DNA of 64,000 nt from Steinernema hermaphroditum (Eukaryota; Nematoda; Chromadorea; Rhabditida; Steinernematidae), in assembly GCA_030435675.1 (NCBI GenBank), contig CM059625.1, forward strand, positions 10,354,001-10,418,000, in the 5' to 3' direction. Below the pieces are notes generated by a model. It did no database searches, was not told where the DNA came from, and worked only from the letters and a program-made list of their open reading frames with translations. Shown here piece after piece: positions 50,368 to 62,508 of the stretch (positions within the stretch are counted from its first letter, which is position 1; every line of letters starts with the position of its first letter). The translations under genes were made by a program, and so were the position numbers.

Positions 50368-52521
50368 ATGCTGCTATTCCGTCCGCTAATTACTATCTGG
50401 ACGCTTTTATCTCTTCTTGTTGTCTGCGTTTCATTCAGCATTTCTGGAAATGATCGGGAGTAAGCAGCACCCTTTGGTTCTTAAAGAACATGTCCCTAGG
50501 AAGCGTGATACCAATACGAACGACCTGCTCAATGCTCAAAAGTTGCTGCGAGGCTTCCTCCGAATGTCGGCTGACGTGCCGCTTACTCCTCAGCGCAGGT
50601 CAAATCTTGGCAATTCAGTTTCGTTAAACCCATAGATGACCATTTGTAACAATTATTGCAGAGGGCTATCAGTTACAAGATCAATGACAGAACCGAGTAC
50701 GCAGCAAACAAAAAGATTCTCAACGACGTCTTCGAAAGCGACATGGTGCTCACGACACATCAGATGCAAGATGTCATCGACACCTTTGAGGAACGAATCA
50801 GTATGACTCTTTTAGTTGACCGAAATCGAGGTATTTCAGATGGAAAAAGTGTAATTAGAAGAAAAAAACGAAAGGCCATCATTGGAAAAGCGTTCCGCTG
50901 GCCAAACCAAACCATCCCATATGTACTGAAGGATGCCGACCGTATTGCAAACGTTCTGTGCTCGCCTTAACCTGAACGTTTCAGCAAAGTGGCGTGAACT
51001 CATTCGATCAGGAATGCGAGAATGGGAAAAAGAAACGTGTTTGAAGTTTAAGGAAACAGATCAAGTGAAAGATCATGTCTACATATTCAAAGGAAGTGGG
51101 TGAGTACGCGCATCAAAAATCTTTATTGCAATACCGCGTTCTGCATTCTCAGATGTTACTCCAGCGTAGGCCGCATAGGAGGCCGCCAGTACGCCTCTAT
51201 CGGATATGGATGTGAAAGTGTAGGACTGTGTTGTGTATATGTCTCAATTTTGTTATCAACTGTTCAGACTGGCATAGTGTGTCACGAGTTGGGTCACGCT
51301 CTTGGATTTTGGCACGAGCAGAGCCGTCCAGATCGTGACCGCTACATTAACATTAACGAAGATTATATCTATAATGGCACTAAAGGAAACTTTGAAAAGA
51401 GAAAAGATATTGAGAACCTTGACATTCCTTATGACTTTGGATCAGTCATGCATTACGGACCCCAGGTTTAATTGCATATCAATACGAATTTGCACACTCC
51501 GAAAATATTCAGGCGTTCAGTAACGATTACAAGTTTATAACCATTGAAACGAAGGACCATCGCTATCAGCACACGATAGGACAACGAAAAGGTCTTTCAT
51601 TTGTCGACATCAAACAGGCTAACACATTATACTGCACCGGTATGCTAACGGCTCTCAAATGCAGCCCTTACAGTTAATTTTAGATCGTTGTCCGCATAAA
51701 CTCACCTGTCAGCACGGTGGGTATCAGGATCCACTCAATTGTCGCAAGTGCAAATGTCCAACAGGACTAGGTGGGACCAGATGCGAAACAATTCCCACTT
51801 CAAGCCGTAAGCACTTTATGTATGTTCCTGTTGAGGTAGTCTAACATGTTAGCTGGATGTGGCGGTGAACTACTGGCAACGACGGCGTGGCAAACTGTTC
51901 AGAACAATGTTGTTGGCGAGTGCTTTTGGCGCATCAGTGTAGGTGCCATCTATCAAGAAAGGAACTAAACATTTTCGTAGGCCCCCCTAGGAGACCGGGT
52001 TGTATTCGAAGTACTCGATGCCAACTACGAATGTGACTCGTCGTGTGCAGATAACTTTTTAGAAATCAAACATTCAGACGACCTGCAACAAACTGGATTT
52101 CGGTGGGTTAGCTATGGCTGAAGAAGAGAAAAGAATGAATTTAGACAGTGCTGTAATGCGGTACCCGGATCTATAATATCCGCTTCCAATCAAGTCCTTC
52201 TCTTTTCTAATGCACAGAAAGCACCAGCTAACTTCACTGTTCGCTACGTACTCGGTGAGTGTAGATAGCAGTTTTTTCTCTTTTCCGACGCGAACGCTTT
52301 TAGATCAACAAGTGCTCCCAAAGGCGCCACCTGCAGCATGGGAAGGCGGCGGAGGATTAACATCCTTGTTGGGGAGTGAAAGTGGTATTGACAACACTTT
52401 TGAAAAGTACATTTTCAAAGATCTGCCGGCCGCGTTTCGCAACATGCGTCCAAATGGAAAACCATTGGACACCATAAATACTATAGTCACGAGCTTTTTG
52501 CGAAGTGCGGGAAAGAAATGA
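50368..52521 (+). CDS. NAS-type astacin metalloprotease with EGF and CUB domains
   Basis: Secreted zinc protease. A hydrophobic start ([20 protein letters not shown]) at 50368 is followed by a prodomain ([20 protein letters not shown]; furin-like RRKKRK) and the catalytic domain. Landmarks are [35 protein letters not shown], the zinc site [20 protein letters not shown], and the Met-turn [11 protein letters not shown]. An EGF-like module follows ([30 protein letters not shown]), then a CUB-like region ([39 protein letters not shown]). A non-standard C-terminal extension [20 protein letters not shown] ends at TGA 52521. This order matches the EGF-CUB subgroup of nematode NAS astacins, which act in cuticle moulting and hatching. 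The signal-peptide frame and the prodomain frame ([11 protein letters not shown]) do not join by an obvious intron, so the first exon boundary is uncertain. Confidence 0.88.
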
Positions 52522-52595
52522 AAACGATAGCAGATGAGTCGGAGAGATGTCTGTAAATATGCGAGAAATGTGTTAAAATAAGATGTGATTGAGTG

Positions 52596-52601
52596 AATAA
52601 A
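52596..52601 (+). other. poly(A) signal of the astacin gene
   Basis: AATAAA 75 nt after the astacin stop and about 150 nt before the converging UCP4 stop codon. Confidence 0.5.
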
Positions 52602-52748
52602 GAAATGTATCACCGCTGCTTAATTCTTATTATCATTTGTGATCAATAGCGACATGGCACTTCCTAGTTATACCTGCATTTTCACGTATACTAGTATCAT
52701 CCTGAATGTGGCAGACAAGAAAATGAAAGTTTTGAAAAAGCTAGCCCC

Positions 52749-54256
52749 TCAGAAGCTGGGAGCTCCTGTGAGCTGTCGAATCTTTTCATATGAAATCCAG
52801 AAAGTTAGCGACCATGGAGCCTAGAATAAGATACACATTGTTTTACCAGTTCGTCGTCTCATATAATATACCATTCGAATGTATATCGGCAAAAAGCCGC
52901 GATAAAGGGCGAAAAACCCTTCCGTTCGTATGATGTGCATCAAGCAGTCTATAGAGCCCCGATAGAGCGGCGTTCCGGGTTGGCTGTGACTAAACACTTC
53001 CGTAAGTGATACAAAACAAGACGGCATTACTGTGAAAAGTCATGTTTGTGCCTCAACTGGTCCATTATTCTCGTTTTTACAACATCAGCAGGCGTAGAAA
53101 CAGTTGCTGCGGCCAATCCAGCACAGGCACTCGCGCATCCATGAGTCACGGCGTTGTCCTTCATGTTCGTATTCGCCAACAACCAATGTTTCGCACGGTC
53201 ATAAGTCGCTAGATCTAAATGAAAAAGCTGTTTTTCTTAAGAACAGTCGCTGGCCAGACCAGCCATGTTCAGCAACGCCGCCCTCTGGCAATTGGGAATC
53301 CATCCGATCCACAATCCGAAGAAACCGTTAGCTCGGTAGAGTGTTACGAAGGCGTGCCACGTACTGTGAAACCTAAAGCAGCAGTCAATATGTCATTTCT
53401 CTGCGATTGATTCTTTTTGGTACCTTGGTGGAAGATTTTGCAGCTTTCGGAGGCCTTCCATTTGCATCTGTACCTTGACTAGATCGGCAGGGCTCGCGAC
53501 AAATTGAGCAAATGCACCGGAAAACAAACCGATAGTCATCGATTTCCTTAAAGTTTCCTATTTATATGGAACCACGAATTGATACCTACCAGGCGCTAAA
53601 TGTCTTTTCACGTTTCTTGTCAAACCATTTTCCACGCAAGAACTCATAGGTTCCCATGCGAATGCCCGTGTAAACTGAAAAGGGTGAATAAGGAAGAGCA
53701 GACTAATGACGATAGTACCGTAATGCCGATAAATAGCAGGCGCCACTCCTCTCCATAAACTTAACGCACCCTCATGACGAACTGAAATCAGTAAATGTGA
53801 ACGGGAAACCAAAGAGTTGTGTGGAACCTATGTCAAACGTCACACGAAACATTCCACGCTGCTGTGGAGTTCCGGCTGGTGTCGTCGCGTGAGAGAGGAT
53901 CTGTAGCCGAGTTTTTGTTATGTCCAAAGGGTAAGTTACTGAAAATAAAGGGAATTAGCAAAAATTTACACGATCAGTCTGTGTGCGTTAATTATTATTA
54001 TGCATCATTACTGTTATTGTTGTAAAGACTACACCTTTAAGTGACTTTTTAAGCGTTCTAAATGTTGTCTTTTTAGATGAAAGTTTGTAATTGCAGAATA
54101 AGATTTGCTCATACGAATACTACTAATAGTAAATTGCAACTCACCAGTTTCAGCGACGAGGGCGGCACTACAGGAGAGAAAATACTTGAGTGCGATGCTA
54201 TAGACCCCTCCGTTTGTGCCATTGGAAACCGTTTGATTGTCAGGCGGAATGCGCAT
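52749..54256 (-). CDS. ucp-4: Mitochondrial uncoupling protein 4 (SLC25A27-like)
   Basis: Complete mitochondrial carrier from ATG 54256 to TGA 52749, about 300 residues in about nine exons. Joining them in phase gives three carrier repeats with the signature PxD/ExxK/R: TYPLDITKTRLQI, SPADLVKVQMQMEGLRKLQ and STPADVVKTRIMDQ. Other conserved parts are KYFLSCSAALVAET, GVAPAIYRHYVYTGIRMGTY, GLFSGAFAQFVA, LWIGWIPNCQRAALLNMADL, CLMHIIRTEGFFALYRGFLP and WSLTFWISYEKIRQLTG. These follow human UCP4 almost throughout, including the C-terminus with a final SF. UCP4 lies in the inner mitochondrial membrane. In C. elegans ucp-4 supports complex II succinate supply, and the neuronal forms modulate membrane potential. 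The gene converges on the astacin gene (227 bp between stops) and diverges from PERK. Confidence 0.95.
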
Positions 54257-55741
54257 GCCGTCTATATATGACGATCATGGTATTACGAGTACAGAACGAG
54301 GCCAGTATTTCAAACATATGGAAATTTCAACCAAGAGTGGAAAGATGATCTAATCAAGTTCTGATGAAATTCATTTAGAAAAAAAACACCAACAATGTAC
54401 AACAAATAGGAAACAAAAGCATACAATGAAAGGACAGTGTAAATAGGTGCTGAACATTACAAGCATGTATGGAGTGAGTATCCATGCACAACAGTGACTT
54501 CAAAGTTTATAGTGTTTCATTGAAAATCAGCAAAATCGCTGGCAACATACGATACTGCTCATACCTTTCGCAAACGATGTGTGAAAGTGTGAGCAGAGTT
54601 GGTCCCATATTCGTTAGAGTATAATAGCGAAGCCATCAATCTGAAAAGAATCCAGTAGATGCACAATGAGAAAAGTGGTAAAGACAGTTTTCAACTGAAG
54701 AGCATTATTGAGTTGAAGTATCACGTATTTCCTACCTTCGCCCGATCAGCGAGTGTTTCTTATCGTCGTCGTAAACTCCATTGGTTCCTGGGATCATCAT
54801 CCTGGTCCGATCAATATAGCTGCCACTTTGTGTTATATTTGTTATCATCCTCCTGGAAAGTTGTATCGAACACAACAAAGGCCGAGACGTTTGCGCATGT
54901 CAATCACATAAAACCACTACTCTTTGCACTTAATACTGTGAGGAACGGTGTATGTACTTCCATTGGTGTAACATATGCGGCTTTTTGGAACCTGAAATCA
55001 CTATATACCATAAAAGGATTAACAGTAATTAGCAAACCAAGGAAAAAGCGAAGGCGCAATTCCGTACATGCATTAATGGTGCACATGGTGTTGAAGAATA
55101 TCAAAATACAGAGCATGTCGGCCGGTGCCTCGATAGCCATTTGTCACTGACAATGGGCGTTCCTATAATGAACAGCTTCTAAGAATCCACAGGCACAAAA
55201 ATGTAATAATAACACGTTTCATAGAGTGCGTAGTAACTTAGATCGTTCTAAGGTGACGCTTAAAAGTAATATCAGGAATCAATCGTTTTTAATTTCAGAA
55301 AATGTATTTTTCCAACTGTTTTTCGAAGATGTAAGCAAACCAGCGGTAACGAGGAATAGTAAAAACAAATAGAAACAGCCACCATTCTGAGTAAAACGCG
55401 CAACATTGTTCGCTGGTCCCAACGCGATCACACCAAACTAATATGAAACGTCAGCTAGTGGACAGAATGTACGTACGATCACGTTGATTGTATCGGGAAC
55501 AGTGAAGAAGGGACGGGAAAGTACGCGCACGGGGCGACAGTAAATATGGGATATAAGTTCTTTTTGTCACTCGTTGAAATATTTTCCATTTGTATTGTGT
55601 AAAATAACTGTGATTGATTTATGCAATTGCAAACTAACTAGAAATGTGTTATTTCCGAATTTTCAGATCGGTGGGAACAGAGCGAGCGGCTAGCTGCACA
55701 TCCTATCCTTAAATGCCTTCCTTGCATACAGCGTGTGCAAA
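54257..55741. promoter_or_regulatory. divergent region between ucp-4 and PERK
   Basis: About 1.5 kb expected to hold both promoters. Open frames overlap on the two strands at 54659-55150. The minus one (54904-55140) is hydrophobic with a possible TM segment (LRFFLGLLITVNPFMVY), but it hits a stop after any splice I tried. Neither is called. Confidence 0.4.
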
Positions 55742-58700
55742 ATGTCACGAATCTTAGATGCTTCATTCTTGATTTTCGTCCTGGCATCTGGATTATTTGG
55801 AATCACAGCAGCATCAGATGTATCGAGCGAAGACGGATTTGTCTCCGATGAGTATCCGATCGAATCGTCGGTTAGTTCACTTCAGTGTTTCCCTGCAATA
55901 TTAAAAAACGTCGCAATTCTGATAATCCTAAAGGAATGTTCACGTTAAGAAAGAATTCGAGCTCCCGCTGCTGAACCAAAAACAAAAACACTACTATAAA
56001 TGACTTTATTTTTAGGCAGTATCAGCAGCCCTTTCTCTTGAAGATCATTTCGAGGACCATGGACAAGAACATGGCATTCAGACTTGCTGCACACTTGGAC
56101 AGACAGGTGTCGACAATGCCCACTATTTGTACGTTAGCACCATGGATGGAAAAGTGAGCGCATTGGATGTGACCAATGGAGGGAAGCTATCGTGGGATTC
56201 GCATTCTTTCGACGATGGTTCACCCCTTCTAAAAGGAACTCTCAGTTCAACGCAGGTTTGCTACTTTGTGAAGAGTAATTCCCCTAATCCGTCCTTTAAG
56301 ATGAGCATGAACGATATCCCTTATAGTCTCGTACCTTCTCTTGATGGAAGTCTTTATATGTACTCGTACGACGACGGCGCGCTGCAGCCCATTCCTTTGG
56401 ATACAAACATGCTTCTCCGGACCACGATGATTGGGAACGACGCGGTTGCTGGTGGAAGGATAGTCACTGTCACCGGAGTTGACCCTATTACCGGAACGTT
56501 ACGATATCGCTGCGGGCCGGACAACTGTGACCAATCAAAAGACGCGTCAAGTGAATCAGCCACTCTTGTTATGCAGCGAGTTGTGAATACTGTGCGTGGT
56601 GTGGATTCAATACACGGTCACGAAAAGTATGCTCATATGTTGTAATTTCTGCCTTTTAAACGATAGTTTAGGTGGAACTTGTCCGTTGGCGAATACGTTC
56701 TCTTGCTCAGTCGCAGAAATGATGGAATTTACACACAACCTGGAGACTCACATCTAAAATTCCGAGTGAGCCTCGCCGATGGCGTTGTGTCTGCTTACGA
56801 TAGTTGTGGTAGTCGCGTATGGTCTCACGATTTTGCGATCCCCGTTGCGAAGGTGTATGAGATGTTTCAAGGACATCTGAAGGAGGTTTGCTGTCGTCAA
56901 AGAAAAGTGCTTATATTCCTTTAGATATCGCTCTTCAGCAACGAAAACGTGGAGAACTATGATCAGTTGGATCCATTCGGCGACAATCCAAACATCGACT
57001 CGCATGCATATATCGGAACCGTCAATTATCGTCCGTACATAATTCCCTCTCCAGAAGCGCGGAAAGAGTTAAGAAACCTTGCGCTCAAGGAGGAAGTGTG
57101 CAGCTTTCAGCCATCCGCCAATTCCCATCACTCCCATGGTGCCATGATAATCGAGGACAAATCAATCAGTACGTAGAATAGCTAAAAGACGTAGATTTGA
57201 CAAGAACTTGCAGCCAGTATCATCACAGGCGCATACGAGAACATGTCTAGAAGTTATTCGGACTCATGCCCTTCCAAAGAATCGTATACGGTAACAACTT
57301 CTGAATCCGAAGAAATGATTCCTGTCCCATCCGAACACAAAGGTAACATAGAATGTACACCTACAGCACCATGTAACGATGTTTTCAGGAAATCAGGGTT
57401 GGTTCATTTTGAGGTACCGTCCACCGCAACACAAAGAACTTGAAGACCTGTCCTCAAATGTTGCCAGACGGAGTACCTATGTCCCCACGACACGAGAAGA
57501 GAAGCGGCCTTCTAAACGAGAACAGATTAGGCATACAATTAAGAACGCTTTCAACACAGAGGAGTCCGTTTCTGGTCTATGGTAGTTAGCTAATAAGGTT
57601 CAACATATGTCTTGCACAACTGTATTTTAGGCGACTTGCGGCGCTAGTAATGTCAACTGCTCTTCTGTTCCTAACGGGTTTTGTAATGTGCATCTGCAGA
57701 AGACCTTCGAAAGCTCAGACTTCTCCAATTCCAACAGCAACCCCAACAACAAATGGAAAATCCGAACAGACGAGCAGCACTGTTCGTTTTCACTAGACGA
57801 CACTCTTTGAAAAAATTCTTTAAGGAGAAAGAAAAACCTGGACAGCGCAAAACATTGAGGGAAAGCACATCTTCTGGATCCTACACGTTTCCGACAACAC
57901 CAACCGACCCATCACTCTTCGTGTCCAAGTTCGCTGCATGCTCTTTTTCTAATTATATAGTCGCTTGTATTTTCAGATTTCTGCAAGACTTCGATCCCGT
58001 GAAATGCCTCGGTCGTGGGGGATTCGGAGTTGTCTTCGAGTGCCTGAACAAACTGGACGAATGTTACTACGCAATCAAGCGGATAGCGGTCTCCGACAGT
58101 GTCTCAGCGACGGAACGTGTACGGAGGGAAGTAAGAGCGATGGCAAAGTTGGACCACCCCGGAATCATACGTTACTACCATACGTGGATTGAACATCCTC
58201 CGAGAGGGTGGCAGGCTGAAACAGATAGAAGGATACTAAGCGAAATGTATGTTCCAAAATCCCTGCGACGTTTATGTAATGTTCAAACAGGAGCGTTGGT
58301 TCTTCAATGCTAGAGACCAGTGCGAGTGAAGAATCACACTCTAAGGCGCAAGCTACGGGAACAAAACACAAGGACGACGAAGGTTGTAACGACTCTTCCG
58401 CTTCCAATGCGAGCACTCTTTCCGTGGAGAATACATGGGATGTCAGCTTCGCCAATGTCACCAACAATGAATCCCCTGTTGCTGAAACAAGTAGCGATTC
58501 AGAGGATTGCGCGCTTCGTAAGTGGAAGTACAACTTATCAAAAGCATTTTGCTGCTTCAGCTAAAAGTGCACTGGTAGATTTGACTGAAAGCTCAGACGG
58601 CATCATTTTTGGCAGTGAGTCCTCCGAGCCAAAAGATCGTAGTTCTTCACATGAGGAAGAGGGACCGCTTGTTCCTCCTGTTGTTCTTGTGGCCACAGAG

Positions 58701-59539
58701 ACTTCCGAGCTGCAAACGTCTCGGTCAAGGACGAATTATGTGTATATGTACATCCAGATGGAGGTATATTTAGCTGCGGTCAACGGTCGAGACAGATATC
58801 GCGTTTTCCAGTTGTGCCAACGTGAAACGCTCCATGAATGGCTTCTTAGTAACCGCAGGCGTGACGCCGTTCAAATGCGTCGGTGGTTCCGAGAGCTTGT
58901 TGACGCGATAGCCTATATTCATTCTCAGGGATTAATACATCGGGATCTGAAGGTTTTCATTAACTGATGACGTTCGCGATTCATATTTTTAGCCACAAAA
59001 CATATTCTTCGCTGCTACGGGAAGACTAAAGGTCGGAGATTTAGGACTAGCTACCCAGAACTTAGAGTGTATGGAAACATCGGACATCGAATCATTATCA
59101 ATGTCAGCTGGGTGTTCACACACGGGCAACGTCGGTACAAAGTCATACATGAGCCCTGAACAGGTATGTGGTAGAGTTAGTATCGACTTCTAATCACCTT
59201 ACTATCCTTTTAGCTTTCTGGAAAAAGCTATAATTCCAAAGTGGACGTCTTTTCACTCGGTCTCATCTTTTGCGAAATGATAAAGTCGTTTGCCACCGTA
59301 ATGGAACGAATCGACGTTCTCCAAGGTCTCCAGAAAGGAAAGGTGTCAGATGTTTTACTGAGTCTGTCAAACGATGACGTAAGTTTTCCTTTTATACACA
59401 ACAGCAATTTTCCTTTTATGCACAACAGCAAAAGCATCCTTTTCAGCTCACGTTTATCAAGTGGCTCACAGATGTAGACTCGGAGGAGAGACCCTCATGC
59501 AGTGAAATACTTTCGTCCGAATACTTGCAAGACAAGTAG
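55742..59539 (+). CDS. pek-1: PERK, ER-resident eIF2-alpha kinase
   Basis: Multi-exon type I membrane kinase from ATG 55742 to TAG 59539, roughly 1,000 residues. A signal peptide ([16 protein letters not shown]) leads to a luminal PQQ-like sensor domain: [87 protein letters not shown] segment [20 protein letters not shown] lies near 57640-57700. The cytosolic kinase has [59 protein letters not shown] and [15 protein letters not shown] long acidic Ser-rich insert (about 58305-58735) splits the N-lobe, as in other PERK proteins. PERK senses unfolded proteins in the ER and phosphorylates eIF2-alpha. The metal-binding motif is DLG rather than DFG. The gene ends YLQDK. Confidence 0.94.
59384..59431 (+). 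repeat. 24-bp tandem duplication in the penultimate PERK intron
   Basis: Two adjacent units TTTTCCTTTTATACACAACA-GCAA and TTTTCCTTTTATGCACAACA-GCAA differ by one base. They lie in the intron between SLSNDD and LTFIKWL, just after its donor, and carry potential AG acceptors. Confidence 0.75.
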
Positions 59540-59752
59540 ATCGTGTAATGTTTCTTGTACATTGGTGTTATAATATCATTCGGGTTCAGCACTCCAGTTG
59601 ATTTGTAAATATCTGGCGTTCTGTGATTACACCACCTGGGTCTGTGTAATATTTATTGAGTAAAACTTGAAAGATCAAACAAAGGCCAATCATTGATACA
59701 CCCGTGGATATGTATCATCGAGTGAGATCTTCTTCATTCACCTCGATTCACT

Positions 59753-60688
59753 TTAGTGGGCAGTTTCACGCATATGCGAGCCATAAAGAGGAGCTAGCTC
59801 TCGTAGAGGGAGCTCGTCGCGTCGCTGTGTCGTCTTTTGAAGAAGCTGATATGCGGCGACGGTGGATACGATAAAGGAAAAGAGGAGAAGAATCGTTCCG
59901 ATGCCGTGGAGGTAAAAACCGCTTCCGATCTTTTGCTGAACGAAAAGGAGTGCTGCGATTGCAAATTTCTTGAAAACTTACTTCATACGTCCCCACAAGT
60001 CCTTGAACGAAACGGTTGTCAACCCTGTGTGAGGCGAAGAAGAAGGTGCCGTCTGCGATAACAGCATTAGATACTGAAACGGTTACTTTTTAGTGGCCTT
60101 ATGCAGAGCTTTACTCACGTGCTAAAAATACCAAAATATCGTAGATGACTGCGCAGGCCCCATAGTAAGGGGAGCAGATGCCAAAGACTAGTGCAAGAAC
60201 AGCCAAAGCAAGTGAAAGAAGCATGAACCCCAGGACGACTTTATGCCAAACTGAAATTAAGTAGAAGTGAGGTATTGCGTTGGAATGTTTCTTAGCCGAT
60301 TACCGAAGAACTGGTGATGCTCAGCTTCACCAGCAGCACTGTTAACGTCAATTTCGGCAAGTGTTCGGTCAATCTCCTCAGCGGCCGACATATCAAATTT
60401 ATAAGTGCAATGAAGCGGTCTGCTTTCGTCCTTGTAAGTGTGAACTCCGGTCTCAACCATCCGAAGCTCCGCTCGAGTGCAGTCGAGCCACAATCCATGC
60501 TAAACATTTCTTACATTTACGAGAGAAATGTCGCTTCTTACGTGGTGTTCCGCACGAAATTCTTTAATGTCAACGACCTGCCACGAGGGGCTTAGAAAGC
60601 CGGCCACATTAAATCCAACTCCGACAAGAAGCAAAGCCAAAGACGTTACCAAAACTATCGTTTGACCAATGCGTCCTTCACTACTCAT
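59753..60688 (-). CDS. Clc-like / claudin-superfamily tetraspan protein
   Basis: Four-TM protein from ATG 60688 to TAA 59753, about 250 residues. TM1: QTIVLVTSLALLLVGVGFNV. The first extracellular loop begins with FLSPSWQVVDIKEF and continues HGLWLDCTRAE and LHCTYKFD, matching the claudin/PMP22 W-(n)-GLW-C-C signature. TM2: VVLGFMLLSLALAVLALVFG, followed by CSPYYGAC. TM3: AVIYDILVFLAHA, and a loop VIADGTFFFASHRVDNRF. TM4: HGIGTILLLFSFIVSTVAAY, with a charged cytosolic tail KTTQRRDELPLRELAPLYG. This pattern fits the nematode Clc-like family (Pfam Clc-like), thought to act at membranes and junctions like claudins and gamma-TARP subunits. The exact orthologue is unknown. It converges on PERK with 213 bp between stops. 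Confidence 0.8.
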
Positions 60689-61181
60689 CTTCACTGAAAA
60701 TTGCAAGGTTAGCATGAACCTCAAGACGTCTCTAGGCGACCGGCGTGTAAAGTGCCCTTCACTGTCACAGGGCATTAAATACTGGAAATGCGGCTGAGTC
60801 ACACTTGGAGAAAGAGTGAGTAGAATCGATGGTTAAAGAGGACGAATGAGTCATCGCAGTAGGCAACCACATCCTACCACCGTGCCCTTCCGAGAAGGAC
60901 TTTTGGAAAACCTAGTACACTGGCACAAAGTAAATTTATGAAAAAAGGGATGCGCGCGCCAAAATGCGAGCAAGGGGATAGCTCTGCGAGTGCGGACAGT
61001 ATCGTGTCACATGGACGCGGGTAGACCGTCGCCATGGGAGCAAACGGAAGGAACGACCTTGAGGGGAGTCGCGATCGATCGCGCCTGTCTACCTGGGATG
61101 GATATGTGCTTTGTTCGTGCGGTCCCTACAATCGAGTCACCTCTATTTACTTGAAAAACAATATTCTACAAATACATATGT
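60689..61181. other. intergenic between the Clc-like and GST genes
   Basis: Expected to hold the Clc-like promoter and the GST 3' UTR. No gene is seen. Confidence 0.45.
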
Positions 61182-62508
61182 TTAGTTCACTAAGTACTTC
61201 CTCTTCTTGCTGGCGAGATAATCCTTGAGATTGGGTCGGCTAGCAACACGCTCGTAGATGAGATTCAACAAATTGAAATCTCCAACAGGGAATCTCTCCA
61301 CGTCCGGAAATCGCTTATTGTGCTGCAGATTCCAGGTAACGTTAAACAGAACGAAGTCCGCAAGCGAAATCTAACATGAAATTCAAGAGAATAGTGAGAA
61401 TTCAATAGAATAGCGAGAACATACATCATTTCCGACGAGCCAGTGCTGGTTCTCCTTGGCTTGTAAACGGGTCTCCAACATGTGGTACAAGGGGTACACG
61501 TGGGCTTCCAAGACTTGGTTGTACTTTTCTACCTTAAACGAACTTTATATTCCATGTTCTTGTATTGAAAAAGAGTACATGCGAAATGCAGCGAAAATGT
61601 TCATTTTAAAAAACTATTGAGTTAATTATTTGTACGGAAGAAAAACACTTTTTAACACAAATGAATAGAAATCGTAAGCAGGCACAAAAAAAAACCACAG
61701 AAATCTTTCAATTCTTTTAACACGACTTGCCTTTGAATCGGCGTTCTCTTCCAGAATGACGCCAACGAGTTGACCGACGACGTCGGCAAAAGTGGAAACG
61801 ATCTCATCAATTCGAGTGCAGTCCCACTCGTTGACTCCGTAGTAACCTGAAAAGCCAATAACACTTTACCGTATAATAGCAGATAGTCTTACCGAATACT
61901 TTCGCAAGAAACCGATTAATGGCATCCGATTGGGAGAGCTGCTTTCCATTGTATTCCAGAACGGGCAGCTGCTCGTTAGGAAAGGCTGGAATTGAACAAC
62001 AGCTACTTCTGAGGAAGGTACACATGTGCTCTACACACAATCTTCAAATGAGCAACCTCGCTACCAACCCAGAGACTTCCTACGGTCTATGTGCACCCCC
62101 CACATTTGAACTCTTATCAACGTAGCGTTGCAAGAGCACTTAAAATTATCAGAGGCATGTCGGAACTGACAGAGCCTATAGTGAATGCATTGTTGCAGAC
62201 ATAAACCAAGGAGGGTTATGTTATGTAAAAGAAGAGTTTAAGAAGATAGAGGTATAACCTACTGCTCTTAAGTTGTGGCCAATCGTCCAGGCTAATGCGG
62301 TGATCTTCGAAGTTCACGTTCGCGTCCAAAAACATCAGCCGAGACACTTCAGCTCTGAAAATCGTAAGCTAAATTTGGTCAATAGCCAGCAACGTTTTCA
62401 CAACGATCTTCTTGAAGCCTTGCACAAATTAGATGTAAAAAGAAAAAAATTAACCTACCTTCCTTCGAGGTCGAAGTAAATCAGACGGAACTTTGGCACC
62501 ACCGGCAT
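61182..62508 (-). CDS. Glutathione S-transferase, sigma-like
   Basis: Multi-exon gene from ATG 62508 to TAA 61182, about 210 residues. The thioredoxin-like N-terminal domain starts MPVVPKFRLIYFDLEGR with the catalytic-type Tyr, continues AELSRLMFLDANVNFEDHRI and AFPNEQLPVLEYNGKQLSQS (cis-Pro and GSH-binding QS), and ends DAINRFLAKVFG. The helical C-terminal domain has YGVNEWDCTRIDEIVSTFAD, WLVGNDISLADFVLFNVTWN and SRPNLKDYLA. The Q-L-P-V-L and S-Q-S-D-A-I-x-R motifs and the ISLADF helix are those of sigma-class GSTs, the expanded group in nematodes. It would conjugate glutathione to electrophiles or act as a prostaglandin isomerase; the substrate is not predictable. Introns include one longer one after the first exon and one near 61540-61730. 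Confidence 0.9.

Noticed and set aside
54659..55150. 163-codon plus-strand frame and an overlapping hydrophobic minus-strand frame (54904-55140)
   Set aside because: The frames overlap antisense to each other in an intergenic region. The minus one stops soon after any plausible splice, and neither has a recognisable domain.
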